Assembly: GCA_022457155.1 (NCBI GenBank)
Contig: JAJGOT010000194.1
Span: 1,113,501 to 1,177,500, forward strand
DNA: 64,000 nucleotides
Direction: 5' to 3'
From: Cladopsammia gracilis
Lineage: Eukaryota > Cnidaria > Anthozoa > Scleractinia > Dendrophylliidae
The stretch's first letter is position 1; each line of letters begins with the position of its first letter. Below, in pieces: positions 1-11,700 of the stretch. Both the position numbers and the translations under genes were made by a program. The notes below the pieces were generated by a model. That model searched no databases. It was not told where the DNA came from and saw only the letters and a list, made by a program, of their open reading frames with translations.

Positions 1-2423
1 TGAATCTAAATGATATAACTTAATACTCCCTACGTGATTCACCACGCACTCACAGTTTTAACACAGCTTTGCCGTTGTCTGGGACAGTCTACACTAATTT
101 GTGACACAAACGAAATGTCTAAACGAATTTCGAACTCGTATAGATTTTAACTTTAAGTTTGTGCTGTAAACCTGATGAATTTTGCCGTGGATAATTGATA
201 AAGAGTACTCGCAGACGATTTTCTAGACTGTTCAAGGCGTTCAGATAGTGGGGCCTGGGAGCGGCAGAGAAGAGCGGGGAAAACGAGGGAGACTTGGGAG
301 AGGGGGCGAGGTAACTCTCTCCTCAGTCTCCTCTCCTTTCGAAACGCCTGGAACAGCCTATCGATTTTCGCGCTCACTCGCTTGCATTTGACTACCCTTG
401 AGAGAAATTAGAGATTTTAAATAAAGTTCTTGGGTCGGAAAGAACATAGATTCAATTGATGAACGAAACCACGTTTCTTTTGTGGTTGCTGTTTGGCTGA
501 AACTAACAATACGATTTATTTCTGTTTTAGATCTGCCGTGAAATCAGAGAAGAGTTGAACTGTACTAATAATGTAGTTTATACAACGCTGAAAGCTGAGT
601 ATAGGATCCCGATTTATGTCGACTGATAAAAGCATTACTTGGTCACCCAAATGTGTCATTTTAAATCGATTTTATGATAAAGAAATACATCGTGAAACAA
701 TGAACAAAAATTAACAAGATTTATAGATTAAATCTTAAAAATAATAAATACTGTTATAACAAGCTTGTTCTACAAATAAGAATAGTGATTTTGTGATACC
801 GAACAATGATTTATGACAATTAAAAATTTATATTTTGGTGTAGGCGCAAAGCAAAATAAAGTTTATGCTTTAAACTTTGCTTCTGTTTTGTTTTGCCATT
901 TGAGACTGGACCCGACCATACACGAATTCAGAATCAGATCCAGGTTACTTTCCATTGGGTAGGCTCACAAATGAGCCACAGGCGGCCCATGCAGCAGGGA
1001 TCTTAAGCCATTTGTTACGAATGCGTTGCGTAACAAGAACAACAACTTATTTATTGCAAACGAATATGAACAACAATAAGCTTAAAGATATTTTGCATTT
1101 GGAGTCCTTTGACGAATAAACCAAATTTATGCCTTTCATGTCCAAGCGTGACAGTACAAGTACACGGTTATGCGCTAAAGATCAACTTTCATATGTCGTC
1201 AGTGGATCTGTTCCTCAAGTGAAAATATATCCTTGCGTTTTCTACTGAACAGAATAGGAGCGATTTAAGAATACCCGATCACTTATTTACATATCCCTGA
1301 ACGTTTTATAGAACGAGTCATATGAAAACAAAAGGATCCATTCTTATTCAACGAGATGCAAATAAGTGGCCGGGCATTCTGCAGTTTAGCCCATAATCAA
1401 ACATCATATCGCGGATTACGGTAGTTTAAAAGATATCGGGCGGAAGGAAGGGAGATTTTCTGAAATTTAGAAAAATAAGAAAGATTAAAGATTAAGCAAA
1501 GCTTTAAAATATCAAGTGCGTTACCAACCCGGGCTGCTTTTGCGTGGATATTAACTGTTTGTTGGTGTTTCAAAAATAATTTTATTTCTTCTATCCCATA
1601 ATGAAATAAATCCAGTGACAACACCAACAAAAATATACTTACATCCTTAAGCTTTGGGAATCATGTGTCTATTGCACGCTTCCAAATGTTTGGATGTACA
1701 ATTAATTCCACCTTTCTTCTTTTGAAATTTTCGCGTCAACCCCCTTGAAGGCCAACTCTACTCGGTCACCTGTTCTATTGTTAACAACTTCCTGTTACAA
1801 ACTTCCGGTTAGCAAACGTCGATAGCTAGGGTGTCTACACACATATGCGCAGTGGACACAAAAATTATGTTTTAAAGCAACAGGACACTTTTCGAGAGAA
1901 TGTTATGTCCCAAGGCCAAAAAAGTGATGGCAGCCATTAAATCTCTTCCTCTATATATCAAAACAAAGTCTTGGCTTATATCGAACTGTTTTCGTTGTTT
2001 TATGGGAAGCGTTTAACGCTGGTTTTACTAGCGACGGAGTCGTAACGGGAATCGTAAGAGCGCTAACGACCGAATGAAAACGGAGTCGTCAGCTCGACGG
2101 AATTGGACTTACAAGAAAAAGGTTTTCGCTTAGGACTGCGTCGCTTACGATCAAGCGCAAACTAGAAGCAGAAGCGGAAGAATAAAACAATCACACATGC
2201 CCACTCCCAGGTCCTCCGAGTACATATTTTTGCTTATACGACGCCGACAATCTTGTTCAGTTTCACTAGATCGTAAGCGACGGTATAAGCACAGTCAGTA
2301 ACTCTACTTACGACTTCATTATTTGATTTACATTAGATGAGCTTCTAGTGAGAACCAGCCTAAAAGGGGCTGTGTCACCATTTCTAGAGTTACGTTAAAA
2401 AGTCCGAAAGACATTTAACCGCC
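1..2423. other. Intergenic stretch, no gene recognised
   Basis: No convincing coding region is visible on either strand. The short open frames here have no recognisable motif and are broken by many stops. A truncated copy of a dispersed repeat lies at about 1012-1115 (see that entry). An AATAAA signal near 855 follows a possible splice acceptor near 530, which could be the tail of an unseen upstream gene, but nothing coding supports it. Confidence 0.5.
1012..1115 (+). repeat. Truncated copy of dispersed ~430-bp repeat
   Basis: The stretch from ACGAATGCGTTGCGTAAC to TTTGGAGTCCTTT matches the central part of fuller copies at 22980-23410, 29565-29970 (inverted) and 32960-33380, and a partial copy at 19225-19395. 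Only the middle third is kept here. Confidence 0.7.
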
Positions 2424-2812
2424 TCCTGGTTAGCTCAGTTGATAGAGCACCAGTCTGCAGAGCGGGAGGTCGCGGGATCGAATCCCGGCCGGACCAACAC
2501 TCAGGGTGCTGCCTTTGCAATGACATCTGCAAATGGTTAGACCTTCACGTGGCTCGGATGACCACGTAGAAATGGCGGTCCCGTCTCCGATGGGGACGTA
2601 AAAGAACCACTGTGGACGTAACAAAACTCTGGCTGTGACCACCCTCAGTGCAATACATTGTTCATGGGTGGGGTGGGGGAGATGAGATCAACAATGGACC
2701 GATAGCGGCTGCCTGAGGCGCCTTCATAAGCTGACGTCCGATCTCATTCTCATAAGTGTATGTAAAGCGCCATGAAACATTGTGATATGTGCGCTATATA
2801 AGTCTAATTATT
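2424..2812 (+). repeat. tRNA-Cys-derived SINE
   Basis: The first ~73 bases read like a tRNA: A-box TTAGCTCAGTTGATAGAGC, an anticodon-loop GCA (Cys) and B-box GGATCGAATCCC, ending GGACCA at 2496. The acceptor-stem halves do not pair, so this is a SINE head and not a working tRNA. A body follows, ending in an AT-rich tail near 2812 (GCGCTATATAAGTC then ATTATTATTA). A RNA polymerase III promoter is therefore present. The 3' tail probably derives from a LINE, which is inference. Confidence 0.75.
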
Positions 2813-4924
2813 ATTATGTGTTAAGTGTTAATTTACTGCCATTGACTGTATGAAAATGTCAAAAAACTTAGCTTATTAATATTAATGTTAGTTTTTATCT
2901 GGGTAGGAAGAACTGAGTGCTGCACTCAGACCTCGTTTATTGATGCAAAAGTACAATACATGTTGCTTGAAAACAGTCAAACGTCCAGATTAAAACCGCG
3001 TGCCTGCTGCCCGTCAGGACAAACCCCTTTTTCTGGATGAAACATGATCCCTCCCGAATGCAGAGCCAGGCACTGAACAAGAACCTCGAGGGAGAAAGGT
3101 TGCAAAAACTGAAAATTGTAAGATACCAATAGAGTACATTGACAACAATAAGAATGAAGAAATCTTTGACACGTGTTGTTACGTGGGCTTAAAGTTGAAC
3201 CTCCTAAATTCTGACCTAAGTGGCTAGTAATAAAAGAAAAGAATAAACCACAAAAGAACTCAGCTCCCGCGCAGGGGAGGGGCCGGAGGGGGGGGGGGAA
3301 GGGGGGGACGACTGCCACTTTCTGTGAAAATAAATCAATAAATTACGTTCTAATTCGCTGCGCTCAAACGAACGTAAATCATTTTACCCTTCAATTCCCG
3401 TAATATCAATCACCAGACACAAAGTATGGTAGGATACGCAAGCGAATCCAGCACAGTTTTATTACATCATATACATGGAGTTACAGAAGGGAATGCATCT
3501 AAATAGGCTAATTACTATATCTTACAATTCTTCGTATACCTTAAATAATCTAACGGAAAAAGTAAATATATGTGTCCCGCAATATTACAATGCCGAATAC
3601 TTAGTTACTTGTAACCTACTCTTAAGCCTTCCTTCGACATCCATGTCCCTAGCGGAATCGGACTTCCATCTCGGCCATGTATTATGAGTAGCCTTGCTAC
3701 ATCTCAACTCCACACATCATACGCTCCAATAGATTGATTTTGCTGCATTTCGGCCGGACGTCAACGGCGTTTACGAACATATTTACAATAATATGAGTAC
3801 AACAATACAATTTAACGGTACGTGTAGTCAAAATCCATAAAATGAATATAATACAATGCTAATGGCGAACCAGAGCTGAGCAACCACTCACATACAAAGA
3901 AACTGCGGTTAAACGGAGGCCAGAAAAAACCTGTCACCCAAAAAACCCCTTTTGGGGAAAAATATGCGGCAGGAAATCTGGGTAGGATCCATGGCTCAAA
4001 CTCTGTAGCCCATCCTACGAGGCCCTATATAAGTATTACACAATAAGTACAAAATGCGCCTAAGTTCTTACACAGTAAGAAAAATAAATAAATAAATACT
4101 GAAGCTGAATGTTGCAGGCCTAGAATGACTATTAACCACGTACGATACTTCGCTTATAACGAAGTTATGCTACCCACAATGCACTACAACAATAATGCCC
4201 GGCCCCTGCTGTTCCCGTGCCATAGAAATATCAAATTCTGTCTAACTCGTTGACTACGTTGCTCAAACGCCAGAAATTACATAATACACACCGCGGATGT
4301 AACACCACCAGATCCTTGGCTATGAAGGCCATAATCGTTGCGGGTTATAACCTAGGTGACTTAAGGCATCTCTGAGAACTTCCCTACATCTAGTGTAAGA
4401 GAACTTACCACTTCTAGGGTATAACTAGAGTTACTACGGTGAAACACGAGAGGTCTAAATAACGGGAGAGTACTACTATCGCCAATACCGGCTACATTTA
4501 AACACCTTCTTAAACACTCACAGGGTAGCTTTTAGAACCAGATGCACTAACAAAGACGTAGTTCCCTTCCCTATATATATCCGTCTTATTTTACACCAGC
4601 TCATAAATGTTTTAATAACACGCATGGAAGATGTGGCTGTACTATCTGCTCTGGACTTCAACATCGCCTCCAACACCTGATAAACACTCAGTGAAGCAAA
4701 ATTGCGAAAACACTTCCATCCTTTGCTTGGAGAAAACGTCTGAAAAAGCAAGAGCATAACATACGAACGAAAACGAATAAACGAACTAGAAACAACACCC
4801 GAACACCCAGCCCCGTAATCATGAGCGTACAAAACTGCCAACAAGTTAATTGCCGCCTCCTCCGAACAAGTCACTGCTACATAAATCGATAAGGCATTGT
4901 TTCAAGCCAGTGCCACATAAAGCA
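2813..4924. other. Intergenic stretch, no gene recognised
   Basis: No coding region is recognised. There is a G-rich tract at about 3270-3308. The sequence from about 3450 onward may be the degraded 3' part of the DIRS-like element at 5355-7495, but no motif proves that. Confidence 0.4.
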
Positions 4925-5372
4925 ATGAATCCATATTCGGCCAGTGCCACACAAATCAATGGATCCCCATTCGGCCAGTGCCACACAAATCAATGGATCA
5001 TAGTCTAGGTCCCTGCCGCATATATTGAGAAATCATTATCTAGGCCCGTGCCCGTGCAATATATAAATTTCACTAATAAATTACGCAGTAAACTCCAATC
5101 CATATTCGGCCAGTGTCACACAAATCAATAGATCGTAGTCTGGGCCCGTGCCGCATATATTGAGAAATCATTATCTAGGCCCGTGCCCCGTGCCATATAT
5201 AAATTTCGCTCAAAATAAATTACGCGGTAAACTCCAATCCATATTCGGCCAGTGCCGCACAAATCAATAGATCGTAGTCTGGGCCCGTGCCGCATATATC
5301 GAGCAATCATTATCTAGGCCCGTGCCCGTACAACATATAAATTCTACTAATAAATTACGCAGTAAATTCCAT
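4925..5372. repeat. Tandem repeat, ~137-bp unit, about 3 copies
   Basis: A unit containing CCATATTCGGCCAGTG, CATATATTGAGAAATC and AATTACGCAGTAAA recurs with a spacing of about 137 bp. The first copy carries an extra partial duplication of the CGGCCAGTGCCACAC part. The array abuts the point where the DIRS-like element loses its coding sequence, so it may lie in that element's 3' part. Confidence 0.75.
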
Positions 5373-5758
5373 TCTTAGGGCGACAATATCTCCTGTGAAT
5401 TGATCTGACCCTAAAAGCGAATGAGAGTTTCTCCCGCGCGTTAAAACCTCCTTCCCGATATGAATACCGTGGGCCACGAGATAACTATTATATTTATATG
5501 CATAATTAATGAGCAGTAATGAGCCGAAGACCAACGAGTACAACAAGTGTGCCAACAGCATACTGACATTCCATATAATGTAATACCTGCGGAATAATAC
5601 CAACAGGGGGAAACACCCGACAATTCTCACCGCGGAGATGCTAAACGAAGAGATCGACATCCGCAGTGTATGGGTTTCATCACCGTGAATAGAACTTAGG
5701 GAGTTTGTGATTGTAATAGTTGGTAAGACAATTGACACTATAGGGCCCCCACCGATGC

Positions 5759-6277
5759 TCAAGAGGTAGAAAAAACGCATGCAATTTGCCAATCATCTAT
5801 ATCAATTAGCCGACTAATATAACCCAACTTGCTGATTAACAGTAGGAGGGAACCATAGGACCTCCAAATAGATATACAATCGAATGCAAATGTTAAAAAT
5901 ACTCCGGGCCATCTTGCGAAACTCCAATTTCGTGCTACCCCTTTCAACGATTTTAGCAGCCGCTTGGCTATCAGTAAACCACTAACATGCGATCCTTGGA
6001 GCACTCAAGGCAAAAGATTGCAATGAAAATTCAATAATGGACAACTCCCTCCACGTGGCACTTGAAAACGCTCGTCCTGCGTCCACGTTTTGTGACACAC
6101 AAATTCATTGTTTGGGTCAACAAATGCACCACCCTCAGTAGCACTGGCATCTGAATATACAAAATAAATATTATCTTTACTTACAAAGCAATATCTGCTA
6201 TTGATATTAACCAGCTTCTCCTTCAAAATATAATTCCTCTTTGCAGTAAGCATCAAGGCAGAAATTTGGAATCCCAC
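5759..6277 (-). pseudogene. DIRS RNase H domain, broken
   Basis: On the minus strand, 6277-6005 encodes FVYSDASATEGGAFVD, the first RNase H aspartate motif in the form typical of DIRS elements. After a frame change, 6004-5759 contains pieces ending YISRLIDIDDWQI, which match the conserved end of the DIRS RNase H (the AD-ISR-DDW block). Frameshifts separate the blocks. The gene cannot make a working enzyme. Confidence 0.75.
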
Positions 6278-6638
6278 TTATCTCGACACAAAATAGACAT
6301 GATGCAATGACTGGTCATTATCCTACCAAAGTTGCCCACTGCTGATGCCGTAGAAATAATTTGATCGATGAAGGAAGCTTAGTCTCTAGCGGAAAACTTT
6401 AAATCAGTGAGAATTACACGTTCTATTATTGAGAATTACTAATTATTAATTAATCAGTGAGAATTACACGGTCGTTATTGACTATGGTATCAATAATCTT
6501 TGTAATTCTTCTACCTACAATTTTAAAGTACCCAATACGGAATTCAAGGTTATGCCTAACCAGTCCAATATTTGAATGGGGTCCCATACCGGTTTCTCGT
6601 CATAAATTACAAAACCTGCATTACATATAAATCCTGCT

Positions 6639-7100
6639 TTACAGCCAGGGCCTTAACGCGGCAACCTTCAGTATACTGGACTGTCGCCGACCGTCGTCCA
6701 AGAAAATGGCTATGTAGATCCCCTGTATACTCCAGTGTTTCTCTAAAGGTTTAAAACCTTTGTAAATATACGAGGAGCTGTTGAACGCCCAAACGGAAGA
6801 ACGGTAAAATATAATATATATCATTATAGGACTCAGGATCTCGCCAGGAAAATCCCAGATAGGGTTGGTGTTCTTGTGAGATATCGATATGGCGATAGCC
6901 ATTTTTAAAATCGAAAGAGAACATGCACGAACCTTGGTAAAATAAGCGATAGCGACTTCCCAATCTTCATATTTGACCCTGTGTTTACTTAACGTCCTAT
7001 TAACGTGGTATAAATCCAGAATTAGCCTCTTTCGCCCCATGGCTATATAGATACTGACAAGGGATAAACAACTAAAGGTTGCTGATCAACCTGCGAATTT
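6639..7100 (-). pseudogene. DIRS reverse transcriptase, broken
   Basis: The minus strand encodes KRLILDLYHVN and KYEDW (7040 onward), then in another frame MFSFDFKNGYRHIDI and YLGFSW, then VFSTLPFG-like remnants and FLDDG. This is the order of RT blocks in DIRS elements, with LDDG as the catalytic box. At least two frame changes break it. Confidence 0.75.
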
Positions 7101-7500
7101 GACCAGAATTAGCTAGCTCAATGATGGCTTGATTCACAAATTCAGCATGCAGTAGCGCGGAACTATGTTTTTTAGTTTTTCAGACAATGGGAATCTAGTA
7201 AACGGTAATTTATTGCCTTTGCCAATGGCTGTCAAAATAAAAATCGGAGCACCAATAGATCTCCAAAACCCTAGATTTTTCTTTAGACTACCCTTAACAC
7301 CTCAAACCTGTCCGCTTCCGAATTCATATAAACTGTGTGGAACCGCAAGCGTGAATGAAATTCATGAATAGGCCAAGTTCTATAAGTACTAGAAAGCTGA
7401 CCAATAGGACGTGTGTAATACACAATAGAGGGTGCGGCAGGTGATAAAGCTAAACAAGTAGCATAAATTACTTGGAATACCAGCGGAAAATACATTAGTA

Positions 7501-8620
7501 CAGAGTCGGCACCACTGCATTTTATTTCTAAAATATGTCTTACTTCTTTTTATTTATAAAATATGTTAAGGTACAACCCGCCTGCGAATACAGCCGCCTC
7601 TCATCGCTCCCGGCATGTTAAGGTTACTGTGAAGTAAAGTTAGATACATTTTAACCATTTCTAGAGTCTGCCCCCTCCCTTGACGAGGTGGTAGCGGCAT
7701 CCTATCAGCCTAGAATGGAGCAACCCAGTAAAATCCCACCCTTTTACTGTCATTTCATCACCATAGCAACTGTCAACGTAGGTGAACCGTGAAAACAACA
7801 ATTTCCTGCTATTCTTCGAACCGTAACAAATTTAACAAATTTACACCGGTTTTCCGTGGTGTGGACTCTTATTTACCACGATTTACGTCATCACATGGTC
7901 AAAATGTTGTGGACTCACGAGGCGCAGCCGAGTGAGTCAGCAAATAAGAGTCAGGTAAATAAGAGTCCACACCACGGAAAACCGGTGTAAATTTGTTTTT
8001 TTACAACAATATTTAGAAAAAAATACAAGGAAAAATCGAAGTCTTGTTACAAAACGTGACAACAAAGAAAGAGCAAGCGTTGTCTATCACTTTCTCGCAA
8101 TCTGATTGGTTGTTTTTAAGCGCGCGTGATGTTAGCGTCAGCACCGTTGTCTGGACTCTCATTTACCACTCACGTCGACCAATCAGATTGCGAGTTTAGC
8201 GGCAACTGTGGTAAAAAACAATTTTACTCGGGCCCATGCGATTACATATACATAATGAATACACCCCCACCCTCACCCCCTCCGACATTCTGTCAAGAGC
8301 AAGACAGGACCTCTTATTCGATCTTGAAACAACAAATTATTTTACCAGATTCAATGTTACGATAAAGAAATTGATCTTCTCGTTCCATAAATAGCAGACC
8401 TTTACTGCTCTGTCTGTGTTTATTTGCATTGCTTTTCAATAGATTATCAAATTATCAGCAAGTTGTTTATTTGATACGTCCGATAATCATCCTGGTCTTA
8501 TCATTATTATCATTGGGTTAAATTACTAACAAAGCAGTTTGTTCTCTTGAGTTGGACGGAAGACCTTGGACAAAGAGGGTTATTTTTCGTTGTTTCGCGA
8601 ACGTTTTCCTTAGGTCTTGG
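7501..8620. other. Gene-upstream intergenic region with inverted repeats
   Basis: No coding region is seen. It holds a foldback repeat at 7836-7996 and a second short inverted pair (CTCGCAATCTGATTGG near 8094 and CCAATCAGATTGCGAG near 8179). The last 150 bp lead into the promoter of the A2M-like gene. Confidence 0.5.
7836..7996. repeat. Foldback MITE-like repeat
   Basis: The left arm CAAATTTACACCGGTTTTCC continues through GTGGTGTGGACTC. It is mirrored by the right arm GAGTCCACACCACGG to GGTGTAAATTTG. The arms are about 45 bp and the centre about 70 bp. It has no coding capacity and no clear target duplication. Confidence 0.65.
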
Positions 8621-8627
8621 TATAAAA
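8621..8627 (+). promoter_or_regulatory. TATA box of the A2M-like gene
   Basis: TATAAAA lies 70 bp upstream of the start codon at 8697. That predicts a start site near 8650 and a 5' leader of about 45 nt. The position fits a short-leader, TATA-driven gene; this is a sequence prediction only. Confidence 0.55.
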
Positions 8628-8696
8628 GTCCGAATCAGGTTCTCTTCACATCCTCAGTATCACGTGTGCTCGTCAGGAGCATACAGGGAGCTTAAG

Positions 8697-8761
8697 ATGA
8701 AGTCTACATTCGTGATCCTTATTGCTTCTCTTATTGTTCACACCGTGACTCTCGTTGAAAG
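8697..8761 (+). CDS. Exon 1: signal peptide
   Basis: Encodes MKSTFVILIASLIVHTVTLVE: a lysine, then a long hydrophobic core, typical of a secretory signal. The donor is AG|GTAAGC and the exon ends in phase 2, joining exon 2 through AG+T (Ser). This ATG is chosen because it lies 70 bp below a TATA box and immediately precedes the signal. The open frame upstream of it has no family similarity. Confidence 0.85.
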
Positions 8762-11700
8762 GTAAGCGCGTTTTGGGGGTTTACTCATTTACGCTCGAAT
8801 TGTCCACTGTTCTTTGCTCAAATCCCCTTAATCATATCCTCCACAAGGCTACACATGTATGCTGCCATACCTTTTATACAATTTCATGACACGTTGCTGC
8901 AAGTTGTAACGTGTCAGAAAGCTGACCAATGCTTCTAACAGTTTTACGTCTCTCTGATGTCACGTTTAGTTATGAAACCCGGCAAGATTGTGCACTGCGG
9001 CAACTGGGTGACTTTCAAAATTGAAACTGAAATTGCTGTCAAATTCTATCCGACTCATCAAGTTGTCACAAGTTAAATTGGGGATGTCTGTGCTGTGGGT
9101 CAGGCCCTAATCAGCCAATGTTGTTATCTGATCTTCCTCACTCATTGATACGCGCAGCTTGGTTTCTTTTACTCCACTGTTAATTCAAGACAGGAGCTTA
9201 TTACCCTCTTGTTCAAGAATAAAAATTATAAACTACTGAAAAACAAACAGTACCAAAAGAAAGTCCTGCTGACGTCAGCTTTTATTTGAATGGTCTCATT
9301 GTCGTATTTTGTCGGCAGACTGAAATGTTCTCGGAAACTATAAAGGAATGAAAGGTTTTGTGCTCTGCCTGTTTTTGATCTCTCTCAGTTTCTAAATTCA
9401 ATTTTGCCTAAAGGCGTGCGTACGTGCTTTTGGGGCGTGGTAAGATTTCGCATTGTGCTCAAAGTGTGCACATTTTCGTTAATTTTCAAAAGTTCATTCA
9501 TAGGGGTATAGATTGGTAAATTCGAGACTTTGGGAGACTGCGAGACCCTTGTTTAAAAATTCGAGACCGAGACTTTAGCGTTTCTATCAAATCCAAGCCC
9601 GAGACTTTACCTCTAAAATATCCGAGCCCGAGACTCCAATTGCTGGAAAATGGCGGGCGGATAGCTAAAACAGCTTTACATGTAAAACGTGACTGAAATC
9701 TCCAACTGTGATTTACGAGAAAAATTAACGAGACTCCCGAGATCCAAATTATCAAAATTCGAGACTTCGAAAATTATAGCAAGCCCGAGATTCCGAGACT
9801 CCAATTTCAAATGCCGAGAATTCGAGGTTCGGTGAATATTTTCCGAGACGCATCATGTCCGATAGACCATTTTATACCCCTATTCATGCATCCTTAGTAT
9901 CTGTTAAGGCCCGTTTACACATACGATTTTTGATGCCGGATTTTTGTCGCGCTCTTCAATGCAACTTTCGTCGCAAGTGTTAACTAGCGGCGATTTCCTG
10001 TGCGATTCGGGTGCGACATTTGCTTTGATTTGCTATGATTTCCCAAAAATCGCCGCCAAGTTGCATGAGGTTTCATCGCGCGACAAATCGCGCCCAAATC
10101 GCACCCAAATCGCACTGAAATCGTCGCCAGTTAACACATGCGATTTAAAGATGCAACTTGTACGCGACAAAAATTGCATTGACAAGTGCGACAAAACATC
10201 GCCTGTGTAAACGGGCCCTTAGCATTTATAATGCACTTCATCAAATAAGCAAAGATCGAAAAATCCAATGAGTAGAGATTCAATTTCTCGTCGAGTTATC
10301 GAAAAATCCGGAATTTCTAGCTGGTAAATGAAATATAAAACTGAGATTAAAGTATTACAAATGTAAAGCATTTCAACAAATCCGTTATATAAATGAAAAC
10401 GAAAGTATCAGTTAGCCTTCCCGACTGTTTTCTGTCCGGCAGTATAGAAAGGTTAAAAAGTCAAGAATTTTAATAATATCCTGTTTGTTTTCGCTTAAAA
10501 AATTTTCTTTTATCTCCTCTTGAATCCAAGTAGCAGTGTCCAAGCAGTGTCCAAGTAGCAGTGTCGGACCGTGTCGGGTAGATTTAGGGTCATCCGTTAA
10601 AAGGAATCGTGCCACATCAGGCAATAACATTTTTTACGAGCATTTACAATCTCTGCGCTACTCGTCATAATTGAAATATTTACGTCATTGGCAAGCGGCT
10701 AACCTTGTAACCTCGTTCCCAGGGTCCCTCTTTGAACCTCGTTCTAAAAAATCAGCCCGCTTTCTCTTCGAGGTCATTCTGCAGATTCTGGTCATTCAGC
10801 TTTGTTGAATTTCACGTACAGGAAGTAGCGAAAGCAATTTACATAGTGTTCAAGTACAACACCTATATTCTCTGCTGGAGGGAAGTTTGTAGAGACCCAC
10901 GAGTGCTCTCTCCTCTAAATTACGATGGAAGTTGCTCAAGTTGACCTTTGGCAGTCTTTGCAGGGAGCAGAATTAACCGATAGCTCGTGTAGGTCAACCT
11001 CTTTAGATAGATAGATAAACTTTATTTCGACACGGATATCCTTTATCACTAGTAAAAAAGTGCTGTTCCAAGGAGCCGTGCTTTTACATAGTAAATAATT
11101 ATAATAATACACAAGTCATTATGCCACTATGTGGTACGGTATTAAGCTTAAATAAACCTTTTTTCTCATTATCAGTAAGTGCTTAAGCTTAATAATAGTA
11201 CAGTAATTGGACTGTGTAGAGAACAATAACTTTATTACCTCTGAATTGTATGACACAGAGTCCAATTACTAATTTATCATATCAAGAACAAAAATAATTC
11301 AAGATTTAAAAGTCGCTGTAAACTTTTTCTGCTCAAAAGATCAGGGATATTTTTTCAGTTTTGAAACCGGTAGAGAGATAGAATCCATTAAACTGCACCT
11401 GACTGACATGTGGAGGTGCGGTCAGGTCTAGTGGTTAGTGTGTTGGACTTTCAACCTGAAGGTTGGTGGTTGAAGCCTGCTCTCTGCCTTCATTTTGTTT
11501 CCTTAGACAAGAAACGTTTGGCACAAATAGAATTAGACTGCATGTTAAGGCACGGTTTCCTCTCATGGATCCAGAGCATTTCATAGATTAGGCAATCTTG
11601 CTTTCCCAGGCATTTTTTCAAGATGGAAAAGTGACATGTGATGTCACCATGTCGTGCCTACCCTTTAGATGGATTTTGTTAATTGTTTTAATTTTCTAGA

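Larger units (their letters stand above)
5355..7495 (-). mobile_element. Degraded DIRS-type retroelement (RT-RNase H), truncated
   Basis: Read on the minus strand, the sequence keeps in order a reverse transcriptase (about 7100-6640), an RNase H (6277-5759) and a following degenerate region ending near 5355. All are split by stops and frameshifts. The tyrosine recombinase expected downstream in DIRS elements is not seen; a 137-bp tandem repeat takes its place. No target duplication is visible, as is usual for DIRS elements, which do not use a DDE integrase. The family assignment rests on the RT and RNase H signatures described in the two sub-entries. It is an old, inactive copy. Confidence 0.75.

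Noticed and set aside
530..860. Possible last exon and AATAAA of an upstream gene
   Set aside because: An acceptor-like TTTTAG and an AATAAA are present, but the reading frame is short and has no recognisable protein.
2424..2496. Functional tRNA-Cys gene
   Set aside because: The acceptor-stem halves do not pair and a SINE body with an AT tail follows directly.
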